Shown here: in pieces, positions 36,958-45,658 of the stretch | Layout: each line of letters opens with the position of its first letter | Numbering within the stretch: the first letter of the stretch is position 1 | Origin: Arthrobacter echini | GTDB taxonomy: Bacteria > Actinomycetota > Actinomycetes > Actinomycetales > Micrococcaceae | Length of the DNA stretch: 64,000 nucleotides | Direction of reading: 5' to 3' | NCBI RefSeq assembly: GCF_008107445.1 | Contig: NZ_VSLD01000003.1 | Location: 426,685-490,684 of the forward strand | Notes under the pieces: generated by a model | What the model was told of the DNA's origin: nothing | What the model saw: only the letters and a program-made list of their open reading frames with translations | Databases searched by the model: none | Made by a program: the position numbers and the translations under genes

Positions 36958-38250
36958 GTGAACTTCGCCGTATACCGGGACCTGCTCAGCATCCGCGCCG
37001 TCAGGACCCTCCTGCTGGTCGGCATGATCGCCCGCTTCCCGCACTCCGCCGCGGGCGTGCTCCTCACGCTGCACGTGGTCCAGACCCTCGAGCGCGGGTA
37101 CGCCGAGGCAGGTGCCGTCGCGGCGATCGTCACGATCGGCATCGCCGTCGGAGCGCCGTGGCGGGGTCGGCGCATCGATACCGTGGGCCTGCGCCGGGCG
37201 CTCATCCCCTCGATCGTCGCGGAAGCGCTCATCTGGTCGATCGCCCCGCACCTGCCGTACCGGTGGCTCCTGGTTGCCGCGCTGGTCGGCGGACTGTTCA
37301 CGCTCCCGGCCTTCTCCGTGATCCGGCAGGCGCTGGGCGTACTCGTGGACGGTGACCGGCGGCGGACGGCGTTCACCCTCGACGCGATCTCCACCGAGGT
37401 CATCTTCATGGCAGGACCGGCCGTGGGCATCGTGCTGGCAACCCAGGTGTCCACGATTCTCGGCCTGACGCTGGTGGGCCTGGCCACAGCCTCCGCCGGG
37501 ATCTTCCTCCTGTGGTTCAATCCGCCCACCCGCTCGGACCAGTTGCCCGACGCCGCCCTGCTGTCCGCCGCAGCGCCTGCCGATGTCATGGAAGCAGCCG
37601 CTGATCTCATCGGCCTGCCGACCGATCTGCCCCCGCTCCGGCCACGCGGTTCACTCCTGCGCCGCGGGGTCAGGAGGGCGCTGCCGTGGCTGACCGTACC
37701 GCTGGTCATGGTCATGGTGATCGCCGTGGGAGCCGGCCTCGTCCTCTCGGGGTCCGAGGTGGGCATGGTCGCCGCGCTCGAACTCTCGGGGGCCGAGGGC
37801 CGGCTCGGGATCGTCTTCGCCGCCTGGTGCGCCGCCTCCGTGGTGGGAGGGCTGATCTACGGCGCGCTGCACCGCCCCGTCCCGCCCGCGCTGCTCCTGC
37901 TGGGCATGGCGCTCCTGAGTCTTCCCCTGGGCCTCGCCGGCAGCACCCTGTCGCTGGCGCTGCTCTCCATCCCCGCGGGTCTGCTCGTGGCCCCGGTGCT
38001 CTCGGCCGCCTCGGAGAAGGTTGCCGATCTCGTGGCCGAGGACCGCAGGGGCGAGGCCATGGGATGGTACGGCTCCGCGCTGACCTCCGGGGTGGCGCTC
38101 GGTGCACCGGTGGCGGGAGTGCTCATCGACGCCGTCGATCCCTGGGCAGGTTTCACCGCCGTGGCCGCAGTGGCTGCCGCGATCGCCCTGATCGGTCTCG
38201 TGGTTCGTGACCGGGGGCAGCGGGCGGTCCCAGCCCGCTCGTCAGCCTGA
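36958..38250 (+). CDS. MFS transporter
   Basis: A 430-residue membrane protein with about 10-12 hydrophobic helices and the family's 6+6 layout around a central loop (about residues 190-240). The N-terminus reads YRDLLSIRAVRTLLLVGMIARFP, a start typical of actinobacterial MFS exporters of unknown substrate. A motif-A-like loop (GRRIDTVGLRRAL) lies between helices 2 and 3. GTG 36958 has an AGAAAGA site. It lies 28 bp after the SseB gene, so it is probably the last gene of the his transcript. Confidence 0.85.
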   Translation: MNFAVYRDLLSIRAVRTLLLVGMIARFPHSAAGVLLTLHVVQTLERGYAEAGAVAAIVTIGIAVGAPWRGRRIDTVGLRRALIPSIVAEALIWSIAPHLPYRWLLVAALVGGLFTLPAFSVIRQALGVLVDGDRRRTAFTLDAISTEVIFMAGPAVGIVLATQVSTILGLTLVGLATASAGIFLLWFNPPTRSDQLPDAALLSAAAPADVMEAAADLIGLPTDLPPLRPRGSLLRRGVRRALPWLTVPLVMVMVIAVGAGLVLSGSEVGMVAALELSGAEGRLGIVFAAWCAASVVGGLIYGALHRPVPPALLLLGMALLSLPLGLAGSTLSLALLSIPAGLLVAPVLSAASEKVADLVAEDRRGEAMGWYGSALTSGVALGAPVAGVLIDAVDPWAGFTAVAAVAAAIALIGLVVRDRGQRAVPARSSA

Positions 38251-38317
38251 GGCCGCCTCCCGGCCTGAGCCAGCGCCCCGGCCGGAGCTGGAGAGCAGGC
38301 CGCCGGGGAGCGAAAAG

Positions 38318-38779
38318 TCAGTTGACGGGGCCGGTGTACTTCTCTCCAGGGCCCTTCCCGGGCGGATCGGGGATGATCGACGCCTCGCGGAACGCCAGCT
38401 GCAACGACCTCAGGCCGTCGCGCAGCGGTCCGGCATGCTGGGAGCCGATCTCCGGTGCGGCCGCCGTCACGAAACCGGCCAGTGCGGTGATCAGCTTCCG
38501 CGCCTCGTCGAGATCCTTGAGCTGCTCGGCGTCGTCCTCCTGGGCCAGACCGCACTTCACCGCCGCCGCGCTCATCAGATGGACGGCCGAGGTGACGATC
38601 ACCTCGACGGCTGCCACCTCGGAGATGTCCCGCATCTGCTGACGGACGCCCTGCTCCACGTCGTCCGCGGGGTCCGGGGTTCCTGCCGCCCGCTCCTGCT
38701 CCTCGGCGAAGCTGCGCCGTGATGCCTCCGGCCCATCGTCGTCGGGTGAGTGCTGCGGATTGTCGTGTGGCATGTTCAT
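38318..38779 (-). CDS. DUF1844 family protein
   Basis: 153 residues. An acidic N-terminus is followed by the DUF1844 core (EVIVTSAVHLMSAAAVKCGL, then DLDEARKLITALAGFV). The function is unknown; the gene is commonly found beside infC in actinobacteria, as here. ATG 38779 and ATG 38773 are both possible starts. Divergent from infC, it shares with it the promoter region 38780-38824. Confidence 0.88.
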   Translation of the reverse strand: MNMPHDNPQHSPDDDGPEASRRSFAEEQERAAGTPDPADDVEQGVRQQMRDISEVAAVEVIVTSAVHLMSAAAVKCGLAQEDDAEQLKDLDEARKLITALAGFVTAAAPEIGSQHAGPLRDGLRSLQLAFREASIIPDPPGKGPGEKYTGPVN

Positions 38780-38824
38780 ACTGGTAAGCTTGGCATAGAC
38801 CAACCGGTCACGATTACTCGTCAT

Positions 38825-39029
38825 GCTCCTGCGAGGGAGCAGCGAGGTGCCGGTCTGCAAGCGGAGACCTCTCCCACCCGCGTTTGCCTGGTGCAGCCCC
38901 ACGGCCGCATTGCAGGCAGCCGGGTCACCTGGTCGGACCTGTTGATCGGTCAGGAGTGGGAACTCCTGACGACCACCCAGGACCGGATCTCGAGGCCTCC
39001 GATTGCGCATGCGATGGGAGGCCTTCTTT
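38825..39029 (+). promoter_or_regulatory. Structured leader of infC with terminator-like attenuator hairpin
   Basis: The about 250-nt untranslated region before infC holds a series of hairpins: 38825-38840 (GCTCC/GGAGC), 38952-38969 nested in the perfect 9-bp stem 38949-38957/38962-38970, and GGTCT/AGACC at 38852-38869. The last one is a long stem: 38993-39000 pairs with 39017-39024, and an inner ATTGC/GCGAT stem continues it. It is followed by TCTTTC, which looks like a Rho-independent terminator 43 bp upstream of the infC start. Ribosomal protein or IF3 feedback through attenuation is the likely role, by analogy with infC-rpmI-rplT leaders elsewhere. Confidence 0.6.
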
Positions 39030-39072
39030 CGTCCGCACGCGGTGTCCGCTCGGAAATCCACAGGAGTCACAC

Positions 39073-40305
39073 ATTAGCGAGCCAAGAATCAACGATCGTA
39101 TCCGCGTCCCCGAGGTGCGGCTGGTCGGGCCTGCCGGCGAACAGGTGGGCATCGTCCGTATCGAGGACGCTCTCCGCCTTGCCGCCGAATCCGATCTGGA
39201 TCTGGTCGAGGTAGCTCCGCAGGCAAAGCCGCCGGTGGCGAAGCTCATGGATTTTGGCAAGTACAAGTACGAAGCGGCCGTCAAGGCCCGCGAGGCGCGG
39301 AAGAACCAGACCAACACGGTGCTGAAGGAGATCCGCTTCCGGCTCAAGATCGACACGCACGACTACGAGACGAAGCGTGGGCATGCCCTGCGCTTCCTCG
39401 GTGCCGGCGACAAGGTCAAGGCCATGATCCAATTCCGCGGACGCGAGCAGCAGCGGCCCGAGATGGGCATCCGCCTGCTGCAGAAGTTCGCCGAGGACGT
39501 CTCCGAGGTAGGGGTCATCGAGTCCACCCCGCGCATCGACGGCCGCAACATGGTCATGGTCATCGGACCCACCAAGAACAAGGCCGAGGCGAAGGCCGAG
39601 GCGCGGCGTGCAACGCAGCGGGCCGACGCGAAGGCTGCGAACGAAGCCGCCAAGACCGGCGGTGAGCCCCCCCGTGTCCAGACGTCCGGTTCGGGCAACG
39701 CTCCCATGACGCAGTCCCTGGCGGATCTGCTGCCCGAGGGCTACTCGATCACCTCGGAGCCGGAGGCGCCCGCGAAGGACGCTCCCGCAGAGGGAGCGGC
39801 GGCTGCCGGATCCACGGAGAACACCTCCACTGAGAACACCTCGACCGGGAACACCTCGACGGACACTGCGGCGACGACGTCGGAGACGACCACTACTGCC
39901 CCCGCACCTGCAGCGCAGGAGACTGCGACCAACGAGACCACCGCTCCTGCGGCACCGAAGGCAGCGCCGACCCGAGCGGCGTCGGCACCTCGGGCGGCAG
40001 CACCCAGGACGTCCGCACCCCGGACATCTGCACCCCGGACGTCTGCACCCCGCACAGCGGCTCCTCGGGCAGCAGCACCGCGGCCGGCGGCAGAACGCCC
40101 CGAGGCGAGCCGTCCGGCGGCGCCGCAGTCCGAGGCACCTGCCACGGGCGGCACAGGCGCAGCTCCCAAGCCCGCCGGGACCGGCAAGCCCAGGCCGATG
40201 CCGAAGCCAGGCGCGCCTAAGCCGTCGGCCACCCCGAAGCCGGCTGGACGGACCGCGCCTCCCAGGAGTCCGTCCGGCGGGTCGAAGCCCGAGAGCACGG
40301 ACTAG
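39073..40305 (+). CDS. infC: Translation initiation factor IF-3 with ATT start and long C-terminal extension
   Basis: IF-3 controls start-codon selection on the 30S subunit. The start is ATT at 39073, six bases after AGGAG, giving [17 protein letters not shown]; no ATG or GTG fits. Non-AUG starts on infC are a known autoregulatory device. Residues 1-175 are a complete IF-3 ([44 protein letters not shown]). The remaining about 235 residues are Ala/Pro/Thr/Ser-rich, disordered and include two tandem-repeat tracts; family members are usually 170-200 residues, with extensions known in actinobacteria. Confidence 0.93.
   Translation: MSEPRINDRIRVPEVRLVGPAGEQVGIVRIEDALRLAAESDLDLVEVAPQAKPPVAKLMDFGKYKYEAAVKAREARKNQTNTVLKEIRFRLKIDTHDYETKRGHALRFLGAGDKVKAMIQFRGREQQRPEMGIRLLQKFAEDVSEVGVIESTPRIDGRNMVMVIGPTKNKAEAKAEARRATQRADAKAANEAAKTGGEPPRVQTSGSGNAPMTQSLADLLPEGYSITSEPEAPAKDAPAEGAAAAGSTENTSTENTSTGNTSTDTAATTSETTTTAPAPAAQETATNETTAPAAPKAAPTRAASAPRAAAPRTSAPRTSAPRTSAPRTAAPRAAAPRPAAERPEASRPAAPQSEAPATGGTGAAPKPAGTGKPRPMPKPGAPKPSATPKPAGRTAPPRSPSGGSKPESTD
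39817..39861 (+). repeat. 3 x 15-bp tandem repeat in infC tail
   Basis: Three near-identical 15-base units encode Glu/Gly-Asn-Thr-Ser-Thr. They lie in the disordered C-terminal extension of IF-3. Confidence 0.8.
40007..40051 (+). repeat. 3 x 15-bp tandem repeat (Arg-Thr-Ser-Ala-Pro) in infC tail
   Basis: Three 15-base units differing at one or two positions encode Arg-Thr-Ser-Ala-Pro. The pattern continues in degenerate form (Arg-Thr-Ala-Ala-Pro). Confidence 0.8.
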
Positions 40306-40409
40306 GGCATCAGTCCTGGTCCGAGGGATCAGTCCACATACCAACCAGGCACCTATGGGTGCCGACGTCCGGGTGCATCCGCCCGGCTAGCAGAAGGAGA
40401 TCGGTTCCC

Positions 40410-40604
40410 ATGCCGAAGATGAAGACCCACAGCGGCGTCAAGAAGCGCATCAAGCTGACCGGCAGCGGCAAGCTCAAGCGCCAGCAGGCCAACCGCCGCC
40501 ACTACCTCGAGCACAAGTCCTCGACCGTGAAGCGCCGGCTTGCCAGCGACCAGATCGTCTCGAAGGCCGACACCAAGGTCCTCAAGAAGATGCTCGGCAT
40601 CTGA
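40410..40604 (+). CDS. rpmI: 50S ribosomal protein L35
   Basis: A 64-residue basic ribosomal protein with the L35 signature [19 protein letters not shown] and the C-terminal [17 protein letters not shown] 40410 is preceded by AGAAGGAGA. It is the middle gene of the conserved infC-rpmI-rplT operon, 104 bp after infC. Confidence 0.97.
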   Translation: MPKMKTHSGVKKRIKLTGSGKLKRQQANRRHYLEHKSSTVKRRLASDQIVSKADTKVLKKMLGI

Positions 40605-40694
40605 CCACCCACCCACCTCTCGGGAAAGCGCCTGCGCGCACTGCGCAGCGCTGCGGCTGACGCCGTGACCGACAAGAATTGAAGGAGTACACAC

Positions 40695-41084
40695 GTGGCA
40701 CGTGTGAAGCGGGCAGTCAATGCCCACAAGAAGCGCCGGGTCGTCCTCGAGCGCGCCAAGGGCTACCGCGGGCAGCGTTCGCGCCTGTACCGCAAGGCCA
40801 AGGAGCAGCTGCTCCACTCGTTCGTCTACAGCTACGGCGACCGCCGCAAGCGCAAGGGTGACTTCCGTCGCCTGTGGATCCAGCGCATCAACGCCGCATC
40901 CCGCGCCAATGGCCTCACGTACAACCGCCTCATCCAGGGGCTGAAGGCCGCGGAGATCCAGGTTGACCGCCGTATGCTCGCCGATCTCGCCGTCACGGAC
41001 GGTCCTGCCTTCGCAGCCCTGGTGGAGCTTGCCCGGACCGCCCTTCCGGCCGACACGTCGGCACCCGTCAAGGCTTCGGCCTAG
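40695..41084 (+). CDS. rplT: 50S ribosomal protein L20
   Basis: A 129-residue protein that binds 23S rRNA and assists 50S assembly. It starts [33 protein letters not shown] and [20 protein letters not shown] are typical. GTG 40695 has GAAGGAG upstream. L20 represses its own operon in other bacteria, which makes it a candidate effector for the infC leader. Confidence 0.97.
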   Translation: MARVKRAVNAHKKRRVVLERAKGYRGQRSRLYRKAKEQLLHSFVYSYGDRRKRKGDFRRLWIQRINAASRANGLTYNRLIQGLKAAEIQVDRRMLADLAVTDGPAFAALVELARTALPADTSAPVKASA

Positions 41085-41128
41085 GCGCAGCAGCTGTGGT
41101 CGGCCCATCGGCCGATCCGCTGTCCACG

Positions 41129-42076
41129 ATGACTGCGAACGGACGCCCCCAGGCGCCACTGATGACCAACACCCAAGCTGACCGGGTGAAGGAGGTGGCA
41201 CGCCTGGCCGGGCGTCCTTCGCGCTCAAGGCGTCGTGAGTTCCTCGCCGAAGGCCCGCAAGCCGCGAGAGAGGCCGTGCGGCTCCATCTCGGCAGAGTCG
41301 ACGCCGGCGCCGACGGCGTCGTCGTGGATGTCTTCGCCACGGGCGAGGCACTGGCTCGTCATGACGACCTCGCGGCCCTGCTCGCGTCCCCCGACGCTCC
41401 CCGGCTCCGGAGGGTCACCCCTGAGGTCCTCGCCGCGATGTCCTCCACCGTCACACCGCAGGGCTTCATCGCCGTGTGCCGGTTCGTGGATACGTCCCTC
41501 GACGAGGTCCTCGCGTCGGGACCGCAGCTGATCGCCGTCCTGGTCGGGGTGCGGGACCCCGGGAACGCGGGGACGATCATCCGCGCGGCCGACGCCGCAG
41601 GAGCACATGCAGTGATCCTCACGGGGTCCAGTGTAGATCCCTACAACCCGAAGACCGTCCGCTCCACGGTGGGCTCGCTCTTCCATCTGCCCCTCGTCAA
41701 CGGTGCCCAGCTCGAGGGCCTTACCGATCGGCTGCGCGGAGCGGGCCTGACGATCCTCGCCGCCGATGGCTACGGGACCACCGATCTCGATGAGCTGCAG
41801 GACGCCAGTGCGTCGCGCCGTATCGGGGTGACGCCGGAGGGCATTGCCCTGCGGCTCGACTCGCAACCTGCCCCACCGAGAGGGGACACGGTGCGCCTGG
41901 AGGATCCGGCCGCCTGGCTGTTCGGCAACGAGGCGCAGGGACTCGACGACACTGTCACGGAGGAGGCCGACGCCCGTGTCGCCGTGCCCATCTACGGCAG
42001 CGCCGAATCCCTCAATGTCGGTACGGCCGCGACGGTCTGCCTCTACGCCTCGGCACGCGCTCAGCGCGAGTCCTGA
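41129..42076 (+). CDS. SpoU/TrmH family RNA 2'-O-methyltransferase
   Basis: About 315 residues. The N-terminal substrate-binding domain (RADRV-like QADRVKEVARLAGRPSR, FLAEGPQAAREAV) precedes the SPOUT knot domain. The three knot motifs are visible: VRDPGNAGTIIRAADAAGAHA, WLFGNEAQGLDD and PIYGSAESLNVGTAA. This group methylates rRNA or tRNA ribose; the target is not predictable here. Starts at GTG 41096, ATG 41129 and ATG 41162 are all open and none has a clear ribosome site; 41129 is my choice. Its last 16 bases overlap the convergent MFS gene. Confidence 0.88.
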   Translation: MTANGRPQAPLMTNTQADRVKEVARLAGRPSRSRRREFLAEGPQAAREAVRLHLGRVDAGADGVVVDVFATGEALARHDDLAALLASPDAPRLRRVTPEVLAAMSSTVTPQGFIAVCRFVDTSLDEVLASGPQLIAVLVGVRDPGNAGTIIRAADAAGAHAVILTGSSVDPYNPKTVRSTVGSLFHLPLVNGAQLEGLTDRLRGAGLTILAADGYGTTDLDELQDASASRRIGVTPEGIALRLDSQPAPPRGDTVRLEDPAAWLFGNEAQGLDDTVTEEADARVAVPIYGSAESLNVGTAATVCLYASARAQRES

Positions 42077-43272
42077 ACCGCCCCGCGGTCGAGGCGCCCA
42101 CTGAGAAGGGCGACGCCGAGTCCGAGGACCGCAAGACCTGCGCCCACGAGGGCAGGGGAGGTGAACCCCCATCCGGCGGTGATGACGGCTCCTCCCACCG
42201 CTGCTCCCAGGGCGTTGGCCGTGTTGAGCGCCGAGTGGTTCATCGACGAGGCCAGCGACGGTGCGCCGGGGGAGACGTCCAGGAGTCGTGCCTGCAGCGG
42301 CGGGATGAGCGTGGACCCACTGGCCCCGACGAGGAAGACGAACAAGCAGGCCGACCACGGGGTGGTGGCAGCGAGCGGGAACATCAGGAGCACCACCGTG
42401 ATGGTTCCCATGACACCGTAGATGCTCCCCATGACCGAGCGGTCGGCGAGCCGGCCGCCCAGGATGTTCCCCACCACCATCCCCACGCCGTACAGGGCCA
42501 CCACGAGTGGCAGCAGGGATACGTCGAGTCCGGCCACTTCCGTCATGATCGGTGAGATGAAGGAGTAGACGGCGAAGAAGCCGCCGAAACCCACGATCCC
42601 GATGAGCAGCGTCAGCCAGAGCTGCGGCCGGCGGAGCACGCTCAGTTCCGCCCGGATGCTTGCGCCCGGCCGCACGGGCACATCGGGCACGAAGATCCGG
42701 ATGAGTACGACGGTCACACCACCGATCAGGCCCACCAGCAGGAACATGGAGCGCCAGCCGAACTGCTGGCCCAGCCAGGTGGCGAAGGGCACGCCCACCA
42801 CGTTCGCGATGCTCAGCCCGAGCATCACCATGGAGATGGCGCGCCCGCGCCTGGCAGGGTCCGCCAGGGTCGCGGCGATGACCGCCGCGACCCCGAAGTA
42901 CGCGCCGTGGGGGAGCCCGGACAGGAAGCGCGAGGCGAGCATCCAGCCGAACCCGGCGGCGAAGAAGGACGACAGGTTGGCCAGCGCGATGACCAGCATG
43001 AGGGCGATCGCCACGGCCCGCTGGGGCTTCTTCGCCCCGATGGTCGCCAGGATGGGAGCGCCGATCACCACGCCGAGCGCGTAGGCGGAGATCACATGAC
43101 CGCCCTGCGCGTAGTCGATGCCGAGATCCGCCCGCATCTCCTCGAGCAGTCCCATGATGGTGAACTCGGTGGTCCCGATCGCGAAGCCGCCTGCGGCCAG
43201 CGCCGCGATCGCGAGGGCGAGTCGCCGACCAGCCAGGCGCTGACTGGGGAGCGGGGGAGCAGAAGTGGTCAT
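42061..43272 (-). CDS. MFS transporter, CmlR/AraJ-type drug or sugar efflux family
   Basis: 403 residues, twelve predicted helices. The N-terminal AIAALAAGGFAIGTTEFTIMGLL is the mark of the DHA1 group that includes chloramphenicol exporters and arabinose efflux proteins. Also seen are SRFLSGLPHGAYFGVAA and LSIANVVGVPFATWLGQQFGWR. The substrate is unknown; export of a drug or a sugar is the family expectation. ATG 43272 follows AAGGA. It overlaps the end of the SpoU gene by 16 bp. Confidence 0.9.
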   Translation of the reverse strand: MTTSAPPLPSQRLAGRRLALAIAALAAGGFAIGTTEFTIMGLLEEMRADLGIDYAQGGHVISAYALGVVIGAPILATIGAKKPQRAVAIALMLVIALANLSSFFAAGFGWMLASRFLSGLPHGAYFGVAAVIAATLADPARRGRAISMVMLGLSIANVVGVPFATWLGQQFGWRSMFLLVGLIGGVTVVLIRIFVPDVPVRPGASIRAELSVLRRPQLWLTLLIGIVGFGGFFAVYSFISPIMTEVAGLDVSLLPLVVALYGVGMVVGNILGGRLADRSVMGSIYGVMGTITVVLLMFPLAATTPWSACLFVFLVGASGSTLIPPLQARLLDVSPGAPSLASSMNHSALNTANALGAAVGGAVITAGWGFTSPALVGAGLAVLGLGVALLSGRLDRGAVQDSR

Positions 43273-43416
43273 GGTGTCCTTGCGGCAGAGATCGTCGAGG
43301 AGGTGGGTCGGCCGCCGAGCACGCCCGGGTGGGCGGAGGAGAGGGGCGACGCGGACGTCGTCGTCCTGAGCAACACTAGCCGCAGCACGATCCGGTGATC
43401 GTCGGCCCGGCCTCGC

Positions 43417-43422
43417 TACACT
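43417..43422 (+). promoter_or_regulatory. Leaderless -10 element of the Nudix gene
   Basis: TACACT, 6 nt before GTG 43429. No ribosome site is present in the gap CGATCG. Confidence 0.65.
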
Positions 43423-43428
43423 CGATCG

Positions 43429-43908
43429 GTGACCACCCCAGCCTCAGGATTGCTCCTCCAGATCGTCGGAGCGGCCGTCGTCGACTCCCTTGAGCTGCCC
43501 ACGCGTCTCCTCGTGGCCCGGCGCTCGTCCCCGCCCCAGCTCGCCGGTCTCTGGGAGTTCCCGGGCGGGAAGGTCGAGGCGGGCGAGAGCTGCGAGGAGG
43601 CTCTGCACCGTGAGCTCGACGAGGAACTGGGCGTCGCCCTCCGGCTCGGCGGGGAGATCGAGGGGCCGGGTGAGCAGGGGTGGCCGCTGAACGGGAGGGC
43701 CGCGATGCGCGTGTGGTTCGCCGAGGTGACGGACGGACGGCCCACGGCGCTGCAGGACCACGACGATCTCCGGTGGGTGGACCTGGCCGAGGGCGGCGCT
43801 GTGGAGGACCTTCCCTGGATCCCTGCCGACAGACCCATCCTCACCGCGCTCCGTTCACTGCTTCCCGGCCCGGGCGCAGAATCACCCGATCAGAAGAGGG
43901 AGGCCTGA
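43429..43908 (+). CDS. Nudix hydrolase, MutT-like
   Basis: 159 residues. The complete Nudix box is visible (GGKVEAGESCEEALHRELDE, then ELG), preceded by LAGLWEFPGG, which is typical of MutT-type 8-oxo-dGTP pyrophosphatases and of the MutT-like domain of MutY. Sanitising oxidised nucleotides is the likely role, not proven. Its last 19 bases overlap the end of the convergent radical SAM gene. Confidence 0.9.
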   Translation: MTTPASGLLLQIVGAAVVDSLELPTRLLVARRSSPPQLAGLWEFPGGKVEAGESCEEALHRELDEELGVALRLGGEIEGPGEQGWPLNGRAAMRVWFAEVTDGRPTALQDHDDLRWVDLAEGGAVEDLPWIPADRPILTALRSLLPGPGAESPDQKREA

Positions 43909-44954
43909 GCCGGTCCGACCGGCAGACCGGAGGGAGGCGCGGGGGTCATAGGTGTGGTCGCGCCGCCCGGTGTGGGCGACAGATTGCGGAAGAAGCCGGC
44001 ACCGGCGGACAGGCCGTGCTTCGACCGGAAGATCCTGATCCTGCCCGTGAGCCAGTCCCGGTACTCCTTGGTCGCGTAGCTGCCCCCGCTGTACAGCTGC
44101 TCGTACTTCGGCACGAGGAGCGGGTAGTGGCGCGCGAGCCACTGCATGAACCACTCCCGTGAGCCGGGACGCAGATGGAGCGGGCCGGCGCTGACACCAG
44201 TGGCTCCGGCCGCAACGAGAGCACCGAACAACCGGTCGAGGGACTCGTCGCCGTCTGTCAGCCAGGGGAGGATCGGCATGGCCATGACGTTGCACGGCAG
44301 ACCCGCCTCGCGCAGCCGGGAGATCAGGGCCAGCCGCGCCCTCGGGGAGGGCGTCCCGGGTTCGATCGCCTCGGCGAGGGCCGGATCCACGAGAGCCAGC
44401 GAGATGCCCATGCCGATGCTCACAGATTGTGACGCCTCGCTGAGCAGGGGGATGTCGCGTGCCAGCAGGGTGCCCTTCGTCAGGATGGAGAACGGGGTAC
44501 CCGACTCGGCGAGCGCCGTGATGATGCCCGGCATGAGCCGGTACCGGCCCTCGGCGCGCTGGTAGGGGTCGGTGTTCGTGCCGAGGGCCACGTGCTCGTG
44601 CTTCCAGGACGGGCGGGCCAGTTCGCGCCTGAGTACCTCCGCGGCGTTGATCTTCACCACGAGCTGGGCGTCGAAGTCGAGCCCGGTGTCGAGATCGAGA
44701 TAGCTGTGCGTCTTGCGGGCGAAGCAGTACACGCAGGCGTGGGAGCACCCCCGGAACGGGTTGATGGTCCAGGAGAAGGGCATGGACGACGTGGGCGGCA
44801 CCCGGTTCAGTACCGACTTGGCGGCAACCTCGTGGAACGTGATCCCGCCGAACTCCGGGGTGCGCAGGGAACGGACGAGACCGGCGAGGGGCAGCAGCGC
44901 GGGCGAGGCGGCTGCATCGCCGTCGTCCGTGATCCGCTGCTCCTGCCACCGCAT
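43890..44954 (-). CDS. Rv2578c-family radical SAM protein
   Basis: 354 residues. The radical-SAM cluster motif CSHACVYC sits in NPFRGCSHACVYCFARKTH. The domain also shows VKINAAEVLRRELARPSW, GTNTDPYQRAEG and LTKGTLLARDIPLL, typical of the SplB-like/Rv2578c group. The chemistry is not established. The M. tuberculosis homologue has, from memory, been listed among LexA-regulated genes, and a LexA-like palindrome lies 9 bp before this start. ATG 44954 was chosen at the family N-terminus. Confidence 0.85.
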   Translation of the reverse strand: MRWQEQRITDDGDAAASPALLPLAGLVRSLRTPEFGGITFHEVAAKSVLNRVPPTSSMPFSWTINPFRGCSHACVYCFARKTHSYLDLDTGLDFDAQLVVKINAAEVLRRELARPSWKHEHVALGTNTDPYQRAEGRYRLMPGIITALAESGTPFSILTKGTLLARDIPLLSEASQSVSIGMGISLALVDPALAEAIEPGTPSPRARLALISRLREAGLPCNVMAMPILPWLTDGDESLDRLFGALVAAGATGVSAGPLHLRPGSREWFMQWLARHYPLLVPKYEQLYSGGSYATKEYRDWLTGRIRIFRSKHGLSAGAGFFRNLSPTPGGATTPMTPAPPSGLPVGPAQASLF

Positions 44955-44962
44955 GGAACTAT

Positions 44963-44978
44963 TAGAACACGTGTTCTA
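44963..44978. promoter_or_regulatory. Perfect palindrome, candidate LexA box of the radical SAM gene
   Basis: TAGAACACGTGTTCTA is a perfect 16-bp palindrome with the GAAC...GTTC core of LexA sites (12 of 16 matches to TCGAACATATGTTCGA). It lies 8 bp upstream of ATG 44954 and 29 bp upstream of the pcp -10 element on the other strand, so it could affect both genes. Confidence 0.6.
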
Positions 44979-45007
44979 GTGCGCTGTCAGGATCTGTCCG
45001 CCTGTCC

Positions 45008-45013
45008 TAGGCT
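45008..45013 (+). promoter_or_regulatory. Leaderless -10 element of pcp
   Basis: TAGGCT, 6 nt before ATG 45020, with no ribosome site in the gap. Confidence 0.65.
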
Positions 45014-45019
45014 GACTGG

Positions 45020-45658
45020 ATGATCCTGCTGACCGGCTTCGAACCCTTCGGGGGAGAGGCCACCAATCCGTCCTGGCTCGCTGCGCGCCAGGCTTCCGAG
45101 CTGCTGCGGGCGCAGGGGCACGAGGCCGTCGCCGTCGAGATTCCGTGCGTCTTCGGAGCCGGTCTCGCCGTGCTGGACGCCGCCCTCGTCGAGCACCGCC
45201 CGGACACGGTCCTGTGCGTGGGGCAGGCGGGTGGGCGGGAGCGCATCTCGCTGGAGCGCGTGGCGATCAACGTCGACGATGCGCGGATCCCGGACAACGC
45301 CGGCAACCAGCCGATCGACGAACCCGTGGTGGACGGCGGGCCGGCGGCGTACTTCTCCACGCTGCCCATCAAGGCCTGCAGGCAGGCGCTGGTCGCCCTC
45401 GACATCCCGGCCGAGGTGTCCCAGACGGCAGGGACCTACGTGTGCAATCACCTCTTCTACGGGCTCATGCACCTACTCGCGGATCGTCCTGAGGTGAGGG
45501 GCGGGTTCATCCACGTGCCGTACTCCCTCGAGCAGGGGCGATCGAACGGTCAGCCGGGACTCTCGATCGATGCCATGGCGGCCGGGCTCGTGGCCATCGC
45601 GACGACGACGGCGAGCACCACGCGTGACCTCCGCGTCACCGCCGGCGCGGAGCACTGA
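45020..45658 (+). CDS. pcp: Pyroglutamyl-peptidase I
   Basis: A cytoplasmic cysteine peptidase (family C15) that removes N-terminal pyroglutamate; 212 residues. The Glu-Cys-His triad regions are visible: GRERISLERVAIN (Glu), GTYVCNHLFYGLMH (Cys, about residue 144) and GGFIHVPY (His). The N-terminus ILLTGFEPFGGEATNPSW is typical. Its last 23 bases overlap the convergent hypothetical gene. Confidence 0.95.
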   Translation: MILLTGFEPFGGEATNPSWLAARQASELLRAQGHEAVAVEIPCVFGAGLAVLDAALVEHRPDTVLCVGQAGGRERISLERVAINVDDARIPDNAGNQPIDEPVVDGGPAAYFSTLPIKACRQALVALDIPAEVSQTAGTYVCNHLFYGLMHLLADRPEVRGGFIHVPYSLEQGRSNGQPGLSIDAMAAGLVAIATTTASTTRDLRVTAGAEH

